Of a stretch of 64,000 nt of DNA, positions 44,421 to 57,426 are shown piece by piece. The notes beneath the pieces are model-generated. The model had not been told where the DNA came from. It made no database searches and worked only from the letters and a program-made list of their open reading frames with translations. Numbering within the stretch: the stretch's first letter is position 1; the number at the start of each line of letters is the position of its first letter. Both the position numbers and the translations under genes were made by a program. The stretch is from positions 70,674,488 to 70,738,487 of the forward strand of contig OU015503.1 of assembly GCA_907164885.2 (NCBI GenBank), read 5' to 3'. Source of the DNA: Dolomedes plantarius (taxonomy: Eukaryota > Arthropoda > Arachnida > Araneae > Dolomedidae).

Positions 44421-46159
44421 AAATGTGACGTTATTTTGGGAGATGTGGCACAAAAATGTCATAGGAAGAAAGGACTCTATATCTTAATATCTAGTGGATA
44501 TACATATAACATGGCCAGTGCTGGTCATTCTGAAAAAAAAGATAAAAGGGTGACGGACACGAGTATATGAAGTACTTCGGATTTATTTTTAAATTAAGTT
44601 AGTTATAGGAGGCTTAAGGCCAGTGGCTTATTGCCATTACAAATAGAGGTACATAGTCGTTGATCTCCGGTCAGCAAGGATCAGGCGGGCGGGGTGGAAT
44701 CGCCGATATTTGCCGCAGAACTTTCGGCCTGGGCGTCGGAATCTGGAATCCTAGAAACATCCTTAGTTGGCAGGGACTAGACGGTCTCTGTTTTTTGAAA
44801 TTCAAACCTTCGCTCCTGTGCTGGCCCCGTCACGTGACGTGAAGAGGAAAACATCTGGAATTTGGCGACCCAGCGGTCGCCAGCAGGCTCCGCCAAAGCT
44901 ATAAGACAAAGGGTTATTTTGTGTGTTCTACGAGGGGAAGGGGATGAATGGAGAATCTTTTCGCCAAGCGTTAGGCAACCCCTCATAAGGGATTAACATT
45001 GGTATTTTCTGTTTCCGCGGATAAGCGATGAAAGCAGAAACGTGACCAAAAGGGTGCACATTTTTTGAGAAAGAAGTGATTGTCTGGGGGACTATATACC
45101 CCTGTAAAATTATTGAGGGAACAGCTCCCTAATGCGTTTAAGTTTTCGAATGGCAAGGCAGGCTTTACTAATAATATTGTAGCAAAAGTTAATAAGCGTT
45201 TCAAAACGTTACGACATTCACCCCCGCAGACACGCAAAAAAAGTAGGGAACACATGATTACCAACCAAAAAAAATGGCGTAACGGCAAAAAGTTATATCT
45301 ATGTATCGATGCATAATCAAAACAAAAAAAATTACCATCTAAGTGGAGCAAAAGTGGAAAACAAACTGGACAACAAACTATTCGAATGGCAAGGCAGGCT
45401 TTACTAGTAATATTGTAGCAAAAGTTAATAAGCGTTTCAAAACGTTACGACAGTAAATATGAAGTAATCTCATATCTTATTTAAAGACTTTATCATCAAA
45501 ACTATTATTCACACATTTCAAACTCGAAAGTTTATGCGCAGTATGTGTACTAAACGGTGTATCATTATATATTTGATACATCCATTTTAAATTAATCTCA
45601 AATTTTTTCAATCTCTAAGGCCTTAATAAAGATAAATTTGTATGAAAACGATACCTCAAGAAATGAGTAGAAACAGAGTAAAACACGCTTTGTAAAGTTA
45701 ACAGTTGAGTTACCAATTTAAAACAACTTTTAGTTAGATTTCGTGGAGTAATCCATCACAATTTTTTTCGATCGATGGGATGGCAAGTTCGTATCACTTT
45801 TAAACACTGCTGTCTGGAAATCGATAGAGGAGTCTTTTGATTACTCCAAAACTAATTTAATATCACAGAAACGGCTATTTTTCCGTAAAATGGATTTATA
45901 TGGGTCCTAAACCGAGGATGAAAGGGAGGAAAGTGTTCAAGTAATATTGAAAGGCGGCAAACCAGCCAAAGAGGTTGTCATCAAAAGCATTCTTTGTTCA
46001 GCACTGAACAGTTGCTTCTCAAATTTTATGGGAAATATTATTCAGATAAAGATTGAAATATTTAATTAAACTTTCGGTGCAATATTGAAGTTAGCTGGAA
46101 TTAGATTTAGGCTATGAATAGAAAATGACAAAATGGGTCATAAGGATGTTAAGTATATA
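44421..46159. other. Unassigned; contains a 72-bp direct repeat
   Basis: 44540-45000 is GC-richer with CpG sites and could be an LTR-like or SINE-like block (no ends defined). ORFs at 44983-45351 (minus) and 45080-45316 (plus) overlap and lack motifs. 45145-45216 is repeated at 45381-45452. Confidence 0.35.
45145..45216 (+). repeat. 72-bp direct repeat, left copy (right copy 45381-45452)
   Basis: Both copies run TTCGAATGGCAAGGCAGGC to AAAACGTTACGACA with one substitution (ATAATATT versus GTAATATT). They are separated by 164 bp. Confidence 0.95.
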
Positions 46160-46780
46160 CCAGGTGTCCCAAAAATGACCGATTATTTGAAAAATCAATT
46201 AGAGAAAAACGGAAGGTGATAAAAATGTACGGTTTGCTGCATTCTGCTTAGGCAACCAGGGAATTTATTTTCACCAATTTTCAAAATTAGTTACAAAGTT
46301 CGTCAACAGATGGCGCTGCCGACTGGGAAAAATTAAAAACAATGTTTTCAAGCATACGCAAACTGGCATGGATTGGCCTCCCTATTCGCCAGATTTGACA
46401 CCATGCGATTTTTCTCTTTGGGGGTACTTGAAAGACCAGGTGTATCGTCACAATCCACAAACTGTAGATGAACTGGAACACTACATCTCTGCTGCTTGAC
46501 AGAACATTCAAACTGAAATGTTTGCATGGGCGTCTGCGGATTTTGTCCTCAGACTGCACCACGTTGTTGTTGCAAACGGTGGTTAGTATGAAAACATCGT
46601 TTTATAGTTTTTACCAGTCAGCAGCGCCATCTGTTGACGAAATATGCAACAAATTTTGAAAATTGGTGAGAATAAATTCCTTGGTTACCTCAGCAGAATG
46701 GGGCAAACCGTACATTTCTATCACCTTCCGTTTTTCTTTAATTGATTTTTCAAATCGTCGGTTATTATAGGGGCACCCGG
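46160..46780 (+). mobile_element. Mariner-type deletion derivative, 621 bp
   Basis: Starts CCAGGTGTCCCAAAAATGACC. The inverse of the right end starts CCGGGTGCCCCTATAATAACC. TA lies on both sides. The arms continue inverted through AACGGAAGGTGATA, ATGTACGGTTTGC, ACCAATTTTCAAAATT and GCGCCATCTGTTGACG, about 150 bp each. A transposase fragment is kept inside. Confidence 0.88.
46371..46587 (+). pseudogene. Mariner transposase C-terminal remnant
   Basis: Reads MDWPPYSPDLTPCDFSLWGY then LKDQVYRHNPQTVDELEHYI, the block around the last catalytic Asp of DUF4817-type mariners. A TGA follows at about residue 45 and the frame then ends with LHHVVVANGG. The catalytic Asp of PCD is kept, but the first two are deleted. 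Confidence 0.85.
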
Positions 46781-46975
46781 TAGCTATAAGTAAACATAAT
46801 TGCGCAGCTACAATCATGTGTTGTCCATTGGACAAAAGAGGAAAGATACGGAAGGAATGTTTTTTTTAATTAAAGTATGAACTACATAATCAAGGTAGCT
46901 CCCGAAGCTTCTAATGCACCAGCCAACAACTAAGGGTCAAAATAACTAAGTCCTTCCGGGGTTGAATCACTGCCG

Positions 46976-47640
46976 GTGAATACTCTGTCACCATAATTTA
47001 GACCGAGCAGCCAATATAGGGATTCGCACCGTTCTCCCCCCTCTACAAACCGAATGAGAAACTTTCCGGATACAGATTTAAAGTGTCCGTACTAGGCATA
47101 GACACGAGGACATTAATTGGATATTCTCGGAGCTCATCAGAGTATCTGAACTGGTGAAAGCGTCCATCATAGGATTAGAAGTTTGATGTTTCAAGATCCT
47201 AGAAAAAAAATTTTAAAAATATTCAAACTGATTATTTGATACTGTTAGACCATGTAAATGTAAGTTACGTCTTAGCGAATGCAGAATATTTCTATAAATA
47301 ACTTTAAAACTGGCAATGACTCCAACTAGAGCTCTGGAATTCGATATCTAAGAACATTAAAACACGTTCCATTCATTACATCATGCAATATTCATATTCC
47401 TGTCTGTTAATCATTCTTAATTCCTCTAACATTTTTTCCGAATTCTTTTATAACCACCCTTTTGAATAGAAAAACATTTAAAAAATTGCCCTTTTGTTTC
47501 CCACATCCTCTATGTAAGTATTACCAGCCTATGCAGACGAAAAGCTGCTTTCAGGGTTCATAAGCTTTTAAATTATAAATACCATCGCTTCACAAAGGAC
47601 AAAGGAGGCGCAAACACCTCTCGAGATATGTTTATTATGT
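46976..47640 (+). repeat. Composite repeat block, copy A
   Basis: The most diverged of three direct copies (others at 48240-48930 and 49035-49730). It has a GGTGAATA start, ACAAACCG...GAGAAACTTTCC, then a tRNA-like part with AACTGGTGAAAGCGTCC, then AATTCGATATCTAAGAACA and ACAAAGGACAAAGGAGGCGC. Confidence 0.8.
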
Positions 47641-47692
47641 ATATAAAAATTATAATTATCATTATATACATATAATTTTCAGGGGTAAATAT

Positions 47693-47751
<59 letters not shown>

Positions 47752-48239
47752 CCTGTAACGCAGCTGCAGATAAAATTCCACGGTGTTAAAGTCCACTGTG
47801 CTTGAGAAATATATAAAATGAAAGACGCAGGGATTACAGGAATTCCACGTCGTGCCGAGGCGTTTATTAAAACATTAGTTATCCAGTCCGATCCGCCAAA
47901 ATCATCTCAACCCCCTCCAGCCGGAAAACACGCGTCCAGACTCTATCAAAGATCTCCCTAAACTGTGTATTTTTCTTTCTCGCACGTTCACGTTATACAA
48001 CAGCGTGGGCTATCTTCTAGAGCCCCTTCTCGAACTCGATGGATTGCATCTCGAATTCGATGGATTGCGTCAGACAGCGCGTGCGAGCAATTCGGTGACC
48101 CTAAACTCTCTGCGAAAACAACACCACCTCGCCAACGGGAGTTCAGTATTCGTTAGCGAATCTTTTTCTTTATTAATAATAATTTCTAGATATGGCATAT
48201 ATATATATATATATATATATATACAAACATACATAGATA
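47641..48239. other. Insert between block copies A and B
   Basis: (TA)n tracts bound it at 47698-47748 and 48195-48223. The middle (47749-48194) is GC-richer and has GAGGCGTTTATTAAAAC. It carries a short tandem (TCGATGGATTGC twice near 48036-48068) and could be an LTR-like sequence. Its absence between B and C shows it is an insertion or a remnant of different history. Confidence 0.45.
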
Positions 48240-48930
48240 TAGATATTCTGGTGAATAAGCAGCCCCAAAATTTAAACCGAGGACCCATAGGGGGACATCA
48301 GAGGTCTCGTACCTTTCTCCGCCTTACAAATCTCACGAGGGACTTTCCAACCTACACATTTAACGAATCCATACCGGCGTAGATACGAGAGCATTAAGTG
48401 GATCTTACCGTGACTCGAACAGAGCCCACCAGGGCAGTTGTACTGGTCAAGGCGTCCCTCCTCAAATTAGGAGTTTGGTGGTTCAAGAACCTAGCAAAAA
48501 AGTTGTTATAATATTCAAACTGATTATTTGAATCTACGTTAGACCATGCAAATGTAAATTACATCTAGTCGAATGCAGACAATTTCTATGAATAACTCAA
48601 AAACTGGCAATGATTCTAACTAGAGCCCCGGAATTCGATATCTAAGAACACGAAAACACGTTCTATTAATTACATCATGCAATATCCATATTCCTGTCTG
48701 TTAATCATTCTTAATTTCTCTAAAATATTTCCCGAATTCCTCTTTAACCACACTTTCGAATAGAAAAAAAAAATTACATCCTTTTTTTCCTACATCCTCT
48801 ATGCAAATATTATAAGCCTCTTCAGACGAAAAGCTGCTTTCATGTTTCATAGGCTTTTAGATAATAAAGACCAGCGGTTGACAAAGGACAAAGGAGGCAC
48901 AAAAACCTCTCGAGCTGCGTTTATTATGTA
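48240..48930 (+). repeat. Composite repeat block, copy B
   Basis: Starts CTGGTGAATAAGCAGCCCC. It carries, inverted, the SINE-like core (TCGTACCTTTCTCCGCC, CTCACGAGGGACTTTCCAA), then a tRNA-like part and about 420 bp of AT-rich unique sequence ending CCTCTCGAGCTGCGTTTAT. Confidence 0.88.
48435..48505 (+). repeat. tRNA-like segment (class II type A and B boxes)
   Basis: ACTGGTCAAGGCGTCC resembles an A box (compare TGGTTAAGGCG in Leu/Ser tRNAs). About 30 bases on, GGTGGTTCAAGAACC resembles a B box. Equivalent segments are at 47150-47205 and 49222-49285, the last with the cleaner GGTTCGAGTCCC. No acceptor stem, so not a tRNA gene. It is a possible pol III promoter of a SINE. Confidence 0.5.
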
Positions 48931-48931
48931 T

Positions 48932-49730
<799 letters not shown>

Positions 49731-50440
49731 AAAAAAAAAAAAAAGTGTTAAACATCTTGTTGGATCTCCCATTCTGAGTAATTGCTTCGGACCAGAAGTT
49801 GAAAAGAGTAGGTGCTAATGAACGAGTGAAAATTAAAAGAAAAGACAGGTTCTCTTTTTATCACTACGAAGAAATGAATAAAAAGGAAGTTAAACTGTTC
49901 AAAAACGCTAATTGAGAATACCAGAGGAAAAAAAAAATTATTTTTTAAAATTTCTTATATATCATGCTCTTTTTAAGATTTCAAGTAAAAATACGTCGTA
50001 TAACATGTTGGTTTACGTGCAGGGTTCAATTAGGGAGGGAAAAAATATATCGGAAAAAAACATTATTAATATTCAATTAATTAACCGGTTGTAGGATGGT
50101 AATAATAAGCTAAGAAGTTTGATAAAATATTTTTATCGCAATTTTCTTTATTAGACGATAGCTAAAAAAGTAATAACTAAGAAGCCACTAATTAATTTAT
50201 AGTTTTAGCTGCATGTAAGTTATGATTATGCATTTGTTTATTTACTATTAATAGTATGTTTTTATTGCCATCTGTTAAATTATCGATAAAAATATTCTAT
50301 GTATATTTTAATGCTTGATATCCATTTGCATGCTCTGAAATCGATTTAAATGAATTCATTTGATGTTTAGGTAATATTATATCAATATTTAATTATTTCT
50401 ATTATTTTTTATACCTCCAACAATGTAGAGCGGTTTGCTA
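49731..50440. other. Unassigned AT-rich sequence
   Basis: No feature that I can support. Confidence 0.4.
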
Positions 50441-50444
50441 AAAT

Positions 50445-50515
50445 AGTTTCAAATAATTAGTGGTTAATGCCATGTCCTCTCTTGGAGTGAGCTTGGGTTC
50501 GAATCTCGATTAAAG
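50445..50515 (+). repeat. tRNA-like SINE head
   Basis: TTAGTGGTTAATGCC (A-box-like) is followed about 40 bases later by TTGGGTTCGAATCTCG (B-box-like). No acceptor stem was found. The sequence after it is not clearly repeated in this window. Confidence 0.45.
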
Positions 50516-52575
50516 CTTGCAAATTATTGTGCTGTCTTCTCATGAACAGCAGTGTTAGTTCAGCCGTATTGTGGTCTCCTAATAAAGTAGATAGCAGAAT
50601 TTCGCGTTGTGGTTGGACAAATGTCGTCATATGCCTGCCGCGTTTTGGGGAAAATGTATATAAATGTATATACGTATATTACATATTTATGTGTGTGTGA
50701 GTGTGTGTGTGTAATACTAAGAACGTAAACTATAATTAACTAGATTAAATTGGGTTAAAATTAGGCAAATTAGCGTTAAACGGGAATTTACTTTGAGAAA
50801 TTCACTATATATTAACACTGGAGTACGCTTTCAATCTCCCGGTTTAAGAGAGGCCTTGAGCGAATCGCAGAGGATTGAGTCATATTCTCGAATGTTCGAA
50901 AGAGCATGAGAATGAATCATCGGTCACAGGACGCTGACTGTCATCCGCGCCTTTGCATAAGCGCGAAAAAGAACATAGATGAGACTTGCCCGCCGTTGGA
51001 CAAGTCGCGTGTAGTGGGATGAGATGATGGAAAATGGCGATTTAGCTGGGTTGATTAGATTTTTAAGTAATGTTGAGAAACGTATTTCTTTAAATGTTAA
51101 TTATGTATCAGTTTTTTGCCACAGGTCTACTTTGATGACTGCTTTTAGATTAATTAATTAGATAATGTTTACGCGGGGAAATCACCGTGTTATTTATATA
51201 TATATATACATATATATATTATATATATAATAGCCGTTGTCTCTGTATAACACTTCCGGGCTGTACTCATCTTTCAATAGAAGCCATCAGTAAACAGACG
51301 GCCGGTTAGGCCTAATTTCTATTTCAGATGTGGATCAGATTTTTTTCTTTACCTAAAAACTAATATATTCTCCATCAAATCACGTTTGTTCAGCCTATTT
51401 TTCTATAAAACATTCAGAACTAAAAAAGATAGGATGCTTTTAGCTGTATATTTAACAGTTTTTAAAAATCTGTTTAATTTTGCGATGAATTCTGAAAATA
51501 AACAAACTTGAATGTGAATGAATCAAGTAGCTCAAGTATTCATATCGCGTAGTGAGCTGTAAAAAACTGGACGGCAGTCTACTACTCCAATCGCATGAAA
51601 AACTAAATAAATAAAAAATAATGAAAGGGTTTGCTTTTACAAGGTGTGGATTAAATGCAATATTGTTAGATAATTCAGGATATTTTTTAACTTTCATATA
51701 CTTTTTCCATTATGACGTCATTATTAGTATTATGACATAAAAATGACGGGTTACCTTCTAGTATATATATATTTGTGTGTGTGTGTGTGTGCGCGCGCGC
51801 GTGTGTGTGTGTATGTGTAAGTGTGTGTGTGTAAGTAAATTTATTTCGTAGGCACAAAAAAAATGAATACATAGAAAGGGGAGTGATTCGCTAGGGAAGG
51901 TAGGAGAACTATATTCGCCAGGAAGTGTTTCAAAAAATTTAGTGTTTTTAAGGGACTTACAGTTTAGTTGCATTATAGAGTAGAAAATTATTGAAGTTTA
52001 ACTTTACTATTTTTCTCAGGCAACTTTAAATTTAACACGATTTTTTTGTTCACATTATGCAGCAAAATACTTGTTGCAAGATTTATTTATTATTCCATCT
52101 CAGTATACGGAGAGGAATTTTGGTGCTGTTTAAATACCTAGCTCTCAAATTCTTTAATGGAGTTCAAAAATTGTACATTTATCTCATTTTGCTTTCCTAC
52201 CTTAGTTGAATACTCCTTCTTACAGCGTTATATGTAAGTCCCTGATACAAATATCGAATTAACTTACGATGATTTTCTCTGCTTTAATTTAATTTGAGAG
52301 GCTATTTTCGCCTTTAATCATTCTTTTAGCCGATTGTAAGAACAAAGTCTTCACTTCCCATAATGGTAGTTGCCATTTGTTTTCATATTTTTTTTATAAA
52401 AGCCTATTCTAAATACTTTTCTAAGTATATGTACCACTTCAATGAAGGAAATTCCTTTATTTTAGCTTTACATTTATATAACAACTAATTGCAGGTAAAA
52501 TTTTCCTTTCCTACATTTATCAATGCAGAAACTGGTAAATTATTGCCAGAATCAATGGGTTTCATATCAAGCTTA
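50516..52575. other. Unassigned sequence with microsatellites
   Basis: TA/TG tracts lie at 50660-50712, a TA tract at 51193-51230, and a (TA)(TG)(CG)(TG) compound tract at 51761-51834. The stretch 50815-51020 has CpG sites and raised GC and may be part of an LTR. No coding motif was seen. Confidence 0.4.
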
Positions 52576-54120
52576 TCTATATAGAGATAAAAGAGTTCAG
52601 TGACTGACTGACTAACAGATAGCGCACAGACCAGACCGCTGGACCTAAAGGGCTGAAATTTTGCATTGCGATTCTTCTTATAGTGTAGGGATGCACTAAG
52701 AAAGAAATTTGAAAAAAAAACTTCTTAGATTTTTTTAAAGAATATAGAATTTTAAGCTGTTTTTTAAACTTTTTTTAAGTTTGCATTTAAAATAATAATC
52801 TGAGGGTTATAAAATTTACACCAGAATAAAACTCATAAAAATTCCTTTAAAATGAAATCTTTTTCGAATATTTACCTCCATTTTCTGATTTTTGGTGAAT
52901 TTTTAAAGGTTCATTTATAGAATTTAATTTATTACATGCCGTTCACGTGATTTCTTTTCTTTTTGTGATAGTTTAAATTAATTTTGCGTCACGTGCATAA
53001 CAACGAAATAAATTGACAAAATATAATAAAATACGGTAAAAGACAAAATTCAACCACTAGACTAATTGAGTTGGAAGTTTTTTAAGAATTTAATTCAAAT
53101 TAGTATGTTTTAGAGATATTAAGCTTTCAAATTAATTGCATACATTGACCGTTGTATTTAATTTGAAAATTTTCTTCTACGTTATTTTGTTTATAAAAAT
53201 ATCCGCTACGATTTTTTTATATATATACTTTTAGGGGGACATTAATTGCATACATTGACCGTTGTATTTAAGGTATCCGACTACGTTTAAAACATCGATT
53301 TTGACAAAAATTCCGAAATTGTGTTTATTCCCTTTTTTAAAAAAGATTGGAAATTTATGTTTCTAAATTTGCTTTCATTTTTTCGATACGATTAAAAGAA
53401 ATGAAGTGAGAGTGATTTAAAGATCGGCAGCAACTATGAATTTCAATACAAGTTGAAAACTTTAATCGTGTTTTCTGAAGAACATATTTTTCATCAAAAA
53501 TGTAAACGACTCTTGTGATAACTCAAAATCTAATCAAATCTAATCTAATCACTCAAAATCAAAATCTAATATATGTCTATGAAATTTTTCACGTATGTTT
53601 TCCATAATACTAATAATGTTATGGACTACAGATTACCATAATACTAATAATGTAATGGACTACTTAACGACGATCTCTATTTGGTTCTAGGTATATTATT
53701 TGTTGATTTACAGCTGCCATTTATAAAAAATCTCATAGAAAATTACTGAAATTTTGCATGTAATTGCATATAATACCTGTATTTTTTTTTAGATTTTGAG
53801 ATATCGATTAGTTTATAGGTCATTACACTTAGAAGGTACTTACGTACATAAGACAAAAAAAAGTTAATGTTACATGAATATTTTTTTTTTAGTCCTAGAG
53901 CCGTTTCTGCAAAAAAATTGCTAAATTTCGACTCAATTTCCTCAATTTTGTAAATATTTGCATAGTTAATGTCTATTTTTTCATCATTTTCGAGTTTTGG
54001 TGTTATAATCCTTTGAAAAATAAGATAGAAATTTTCGCAAGTACAGTTTTCCAAAAAAAGGTCTCCGAAGGTAGAAGATTACCTAAATTTGAATGTACTC
54101 TGTAGCGAAGCACAGGTATT
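52576..54120 (+). mobile_element. Helitron-type element, decayed
   Basis: The 5' end TCTATATAGAGATAAAAG is followed by GTGACTGACTGACT, then CAGACCGCTGGACCTAAAG and GGGCTGAAATTTTGC, a start seen in many arthropod Helitrons. The 3' part has GTAGCGAAGCACAGGTATTCAG, resembling the usual GCGAAGC...GGGTATTCAG end, but the CTAG has been lost. The interior is AT-rich and non-coding. A 33-bp duplication lies at 53133/53242 and a 32-bp one at 53600-53663. Confidence 0.6.
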
Positions 54121-54129
54121 CAGAAAGTA

Positions 54130-54315
54130 CAGTTGGCTCTCTGTTTAACGACGCTCTACTTAACGACGATCTCTATTTAAAGACGATATTTCCCAGTTCC
54201 GGCCCCTCCGACGTTATGGGAAATGTCATTTTTCACAAATTCTGTTTAAGGGCGATCTCTACTTAAGGACGATTTTTCACGGTCCCTTGAAAGTCGTCAA
54301 ACAGAGAGCCAACTG
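54130..54315. mobile_element. pogo/Tigger-like MITE, 186 bp
   Basis: CAGTTGGCTCTCTGTTTAAC at the left is inverted at the right end (AAACAGAGAGCCAACTG), flanked by TA. Internal TTAACGACGATCTCTATTTA-type motifs repeat in both arms. Confidence 0.92.
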
Positions 54316-54333
54316 TATATGTATATATATATA

Positions 54334-54383
<50 letters not shown>

Positions 54384-54541
54384 ATATATATATAGATATT
54401 ATACATACATAATGTGTGTATTATCTATGTATATATATATTAATATATATTATTATCTATATATAATATATATATTATAATATAATATATATATATATAT
54501 ATATATCTATATATAGATATATTTATATATATTATATATAT

Positions 54542-54591
<50 letters not shown>

Positions 54592-54630
54592 TATAATCTA
54601 TATATATATATATATAATTAATATATACAT

Positions 54631-54695
<65 letters not shown>
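54316..54695. repeat. Complex (TA)n-rich tract
   Basis: About 380 bp of TA with frequent ATATAATAT and TATAGATA interruptions. Confidence 0.97.
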
Positions 54696-55197
54696 AAACT
54701 CAAAATTCAAGGACATATACCACGACATTCCGGGATATTATACAATTAAATTTCCATATACCTATTTCTTAAAAATAAAGCCCAACGACCTGGCAGTCCC
54801 TTTCATGGAAAAAAAAGAAGAAATCTGACGAGTCAATGATCCGAGACTTGTTCCACGTCTCGAAAACAGCGGCCCCCATCAATCATCATGAATAAAGGAA
54901 ATTACGGGGCGCAAATAAACTGCAATTACTGGTGTATGTGTCTAATGAGGTACGTGTTTCGCTTTGTAGATGGAGTCATCAATACCGTTTTAACAGCGCA
55001 AGAGGGGGCTGCCGCGAAAATTACCCGGTCACGCGGCTGGCAGAATATCACACCGCATAATGGGGATCGTGGTTACTACGCCATTTAACTGCGCAGTAAT
55101 TGAATCCGCCGGTTGCCTTCAGATTTTAATCCATCCCGTAAAAACGGGTTTCTCACTTCATATCGTGGGCGAACTGACAAAGCACTACTTTTTCGAT

Positions 55198-55262
55198 AGT
55201 CGGCAATGGCGAAGTGGTGGCGCGTTGGAGCTTGGAAATGGGAAATGCTCGGTTCGAATCCA
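55198..55262 (+). repeat. tRNA-like SINE head at the hAT target
   Basis: GCGAAGTGGTGGCGCGTTGG (A-box region) and CTCGGTTCGAATCC (B box) are spaced as in tRNAs. The hAT-type MITE inserted directly after it. No acceptor stem pairing was seen, so a SINE head is preferred over a tRNA gene. Confidence 0.5.
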
Positions 55263-55329
55263 GACACAGTGGCGTAGCAAAGGGGAGGGGGGGGCAAGGG
55301 GGTCTATCATGTCCCTGGCGCCACTCGCA

Positions 55330-56100
55330 GAGGGGCGCCAATGTAAGATCCATATATTATATTACTATATGTTTTCGAGGTGGATGCCAATATACGGTCT
55401 ATGTATTATACTAGCATTATTGCCCTGCGTTGCCCGGGTAGATATATAGATATAATATATTTCATGCATTCCATCAAAAAAATACTGGGCTGCACTCCCG
55501 CTCTTCATGTTCATCTGGCCAGACAGAATGCGCATAGCACGTTTCGACTGAAATGATATACAAACAATAAGAAAGAAAGAAACTTTGAGCCTGCGGACCT
55601 TCGTCTGATTTTAAGGTCATTCTCAACCCTCTGTCTCCCCCCCCCATCCGTCATCCTCAAACCACCCCTCTTAACGCAGCTGGTCGAGGGGAATCCACAT
55701 GTGGTAGACGCACCTCTATCGGGCACAAAAAACATTAAAAAAGTAATATTAAAAAAACTAATTGAGCCCCAAATTTCGTTTTTCCTGATTTAAGTTTCTC
55801 GGGTCCAAATCATTAACTGCGCCGAATTTGGTCCCGGTGGGTGAAACAGTCTATGATTCTATAGCGGACAAACAAACAGACGAGATCTTTTATATATATA
55901 GATTACTATATGTTTTTCAGGGGAGGGCCCCAATATAAGGTCTATATATTATATTACTATGCGTTTTTCGGGGAGGGCGCCAATATAAGGTGGGGAGCGC
56001 CAATATAAGGTCTATATATTATGTTATTATATGTTTATCGAGGGCGCCAATATAGGGTCTATATATTATATTACTATATGTTTTTCAGGGGGGGGCGCCA
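55330..56100. repeat. Minisatellite inside the hAT MITE (about 50-bp unit)
   Basis: Units read GGGCGCCAATATAAGG, then TCTATATATTATATTAC, then TATATGTTTTTC and a G-rich join. Units or part units start near 55334, 55385, 55923, 55975, 55990, 56043 and 56094. One unit is shortened (55975-55990). Confidence 0.9.
55411..55902 (-). mobile_element. Complete short non-autonomous Helitron, 492 bp
   Basis: On the minus strand it begins TCTATATATATAAAAG and ends with a CCCGGGCAACGCAGGG hairpin, then CAATAATGCTAG. It is inserted between A and T of the host sequence. The flanks TATTATA and TTACTATATG rejoin to the minisatellite unit sequence, so the empty site is known. The interior has GGGACCAAATTCGGCGCAG and is non-coding. 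Confidence 0.92.
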
Positions 56101-56154
56101 CAAAGATATCGTGCTCCGGGCGCCAGTTATGCTCGCTACGCCACTGTCCAGACA

Positions 56155-56505
56155 AACTGTGTACTAACTCTATGGGATTCGCCCACCTCAGTGTTAACCT
56201 ATGGAGAATATTTGCCTAGTATTGACAGCTACATAAATCCTGATAATTCAATAGAAATGGTATTTTAAGATAGCCTGAACTTTTCTGCACCTTGCAACGG
56301 GACTCATTTTAGAAATTTCGTCCACCAAAGGAATTGATGAGCGTTTAAAACACACTATACCAGATTTTTCCCCAAATACTTTAAATATTAAAATATTATT
56401 TGCATATTTTTTAACGAAAAATACCCCAATCCTTGACACATTTTCTCCATAGGTTAATATTGAGGTGAGTGAATCCAATAGGGTTAATACAAACCAGCCT
56501 TAAAT
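56155..56505. mobile_element. MITE family A, copy 2
   Basis: CTGTGTACTAACTCTATGGG and ATTCGCCCACCTCAGTG at the left are inverted at the right end (CTCCATAGGTTAATATTGAG...CAAACCAGCCTTAA). It directly follows the hAT target duplication. It is shorter than copy 1 by an internal deletion. Confidence 0.78.
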
Positions 56506-56529
56506 ATCTTCGTTTCTAGACCGTATATA

Positions 56530-56757
56530 GGCAAGTTAAATACGTTAACCGGAAAGTTCTTCTGTGATGTCAGAGAAGATAGGAGAACGTACGATCCCCC
56601 TAGAGGTCACCCATCGGGGAGCTCTGTCAAAATGGAGATGGCACCAGTGGGTGGTGTTGGTTCACCTATAAGGTGCCCCCATTCAATGCAACCAATAATT
56701 GATTAAGTTCGAATGCATTAATGGAAAAGTGTTCCAAATTGCCAAACAACAACAACA
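56530..56757 (+). repeat. Dispersed SINE-like repeat with (AAC)n tail
   Basis: AACGTACGATCCCCCTAGAGGTC and GGGAGCTCTGTCAAAATGG correspond to blocks at 30970-31020. It ends GCCAAACAACAACAACAAC. A further piece at 56930-56975 (TCGTACCTCCTTCCAC) is a reversed fragment of the same family. Confidence 0.55.
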
Positions 56758-57014
56758 ACTTAACAATCATATCATGCGACTGCATTTATTACTAACGCAG
56801 CCCTGGCCGCATAATTACTCACCAGGCTGCAGGAGAAGTGTTCAGCTTATGGCCATTGGGTGTCACAAGGGTTGAATTATTTCCCTTGTGCCACCGAAAT
56901 TTTGGCAAGTACTCCCGAAGGATAAAATTTAATGGGTTCGTACCTCCTTCCACGGCTACAAATTTCACGGAAGGACACATTTATCATGCTTCATGTAAAT
57001 AAATTTTTCATATA

Positions 57015-57187
57015 CAGTGGAATCTCGATCTATCGTTTTTCAAGGGACCGATTGAAATGAACGATAAATGCGGGAAATCGATAGATGCGGAAACATAACA
57101 AAGCAATATGATCGTTGGGACTGGATAAAATGAACGACACATACGGAAAAACCATGGATCCGAAAACGATCGATCGAGATTCCACTG
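57015..57187. mobile_element. pogo/Tigger-like MITE family B, copy 2 (173 bp)
   Basis: CAGTGGAATCTCGATCTATC at the left and its inverse with CGATCGATC at the right end, TA-flanked. It is a close match to 29772-29956, with a 12-bp shorter left arm. Confidence 0.92.
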
Positions 57188-57426
57188 TATTTGAAAGTTT
57201 CGTCGAAATAGAGTGCTTTTTCCCACTCCCTGAAACTCACGAAGTCTGGACTCGATTCCAGCTCAAAATTATTCTTTTAAGGGGAGAAGAACATAAAATA
57301 GAATAGTTTGGCAAATTAGAGTCACTTCTGTTTTTACACGTATTCATGCAGGAATATTTTTGCCTGTATAGACAATACTTTCTCCAAAACCATAGATTAA
57401 AAGTGTATTTACAAGTGTATTTACAA

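Larger units (their letters stand above)
55267..56146. mobile_element. hAT-type MITE with 8-bp target duplication, 880 bp
   Basis: CAGTGGCGTAGC at the left is matched by the inverse of GCTACGCCACTG at the right. TCCAGACA lies immediately outside both ends (55259-55266 and 56147-56154), a perfect 8-bp duplication as made by hAT transposases. It has no transposase gene. The interior is a minisatellite broken by a Helitron. Confidence 0.92.

Noticed and set aside
44983..45351. 122-codon minus-strand ORF
   Set aside because: No recognisable domain, and it overlaps a comparable plus-strand ORF. It also contains part of the 72-bp direct repeat.
48435..48505. Functional tRNA gene
   Set aside because: A- and B-box-like sequences are present, but no acceptor stem pairs and the copies are decayed parts of a repeated block.
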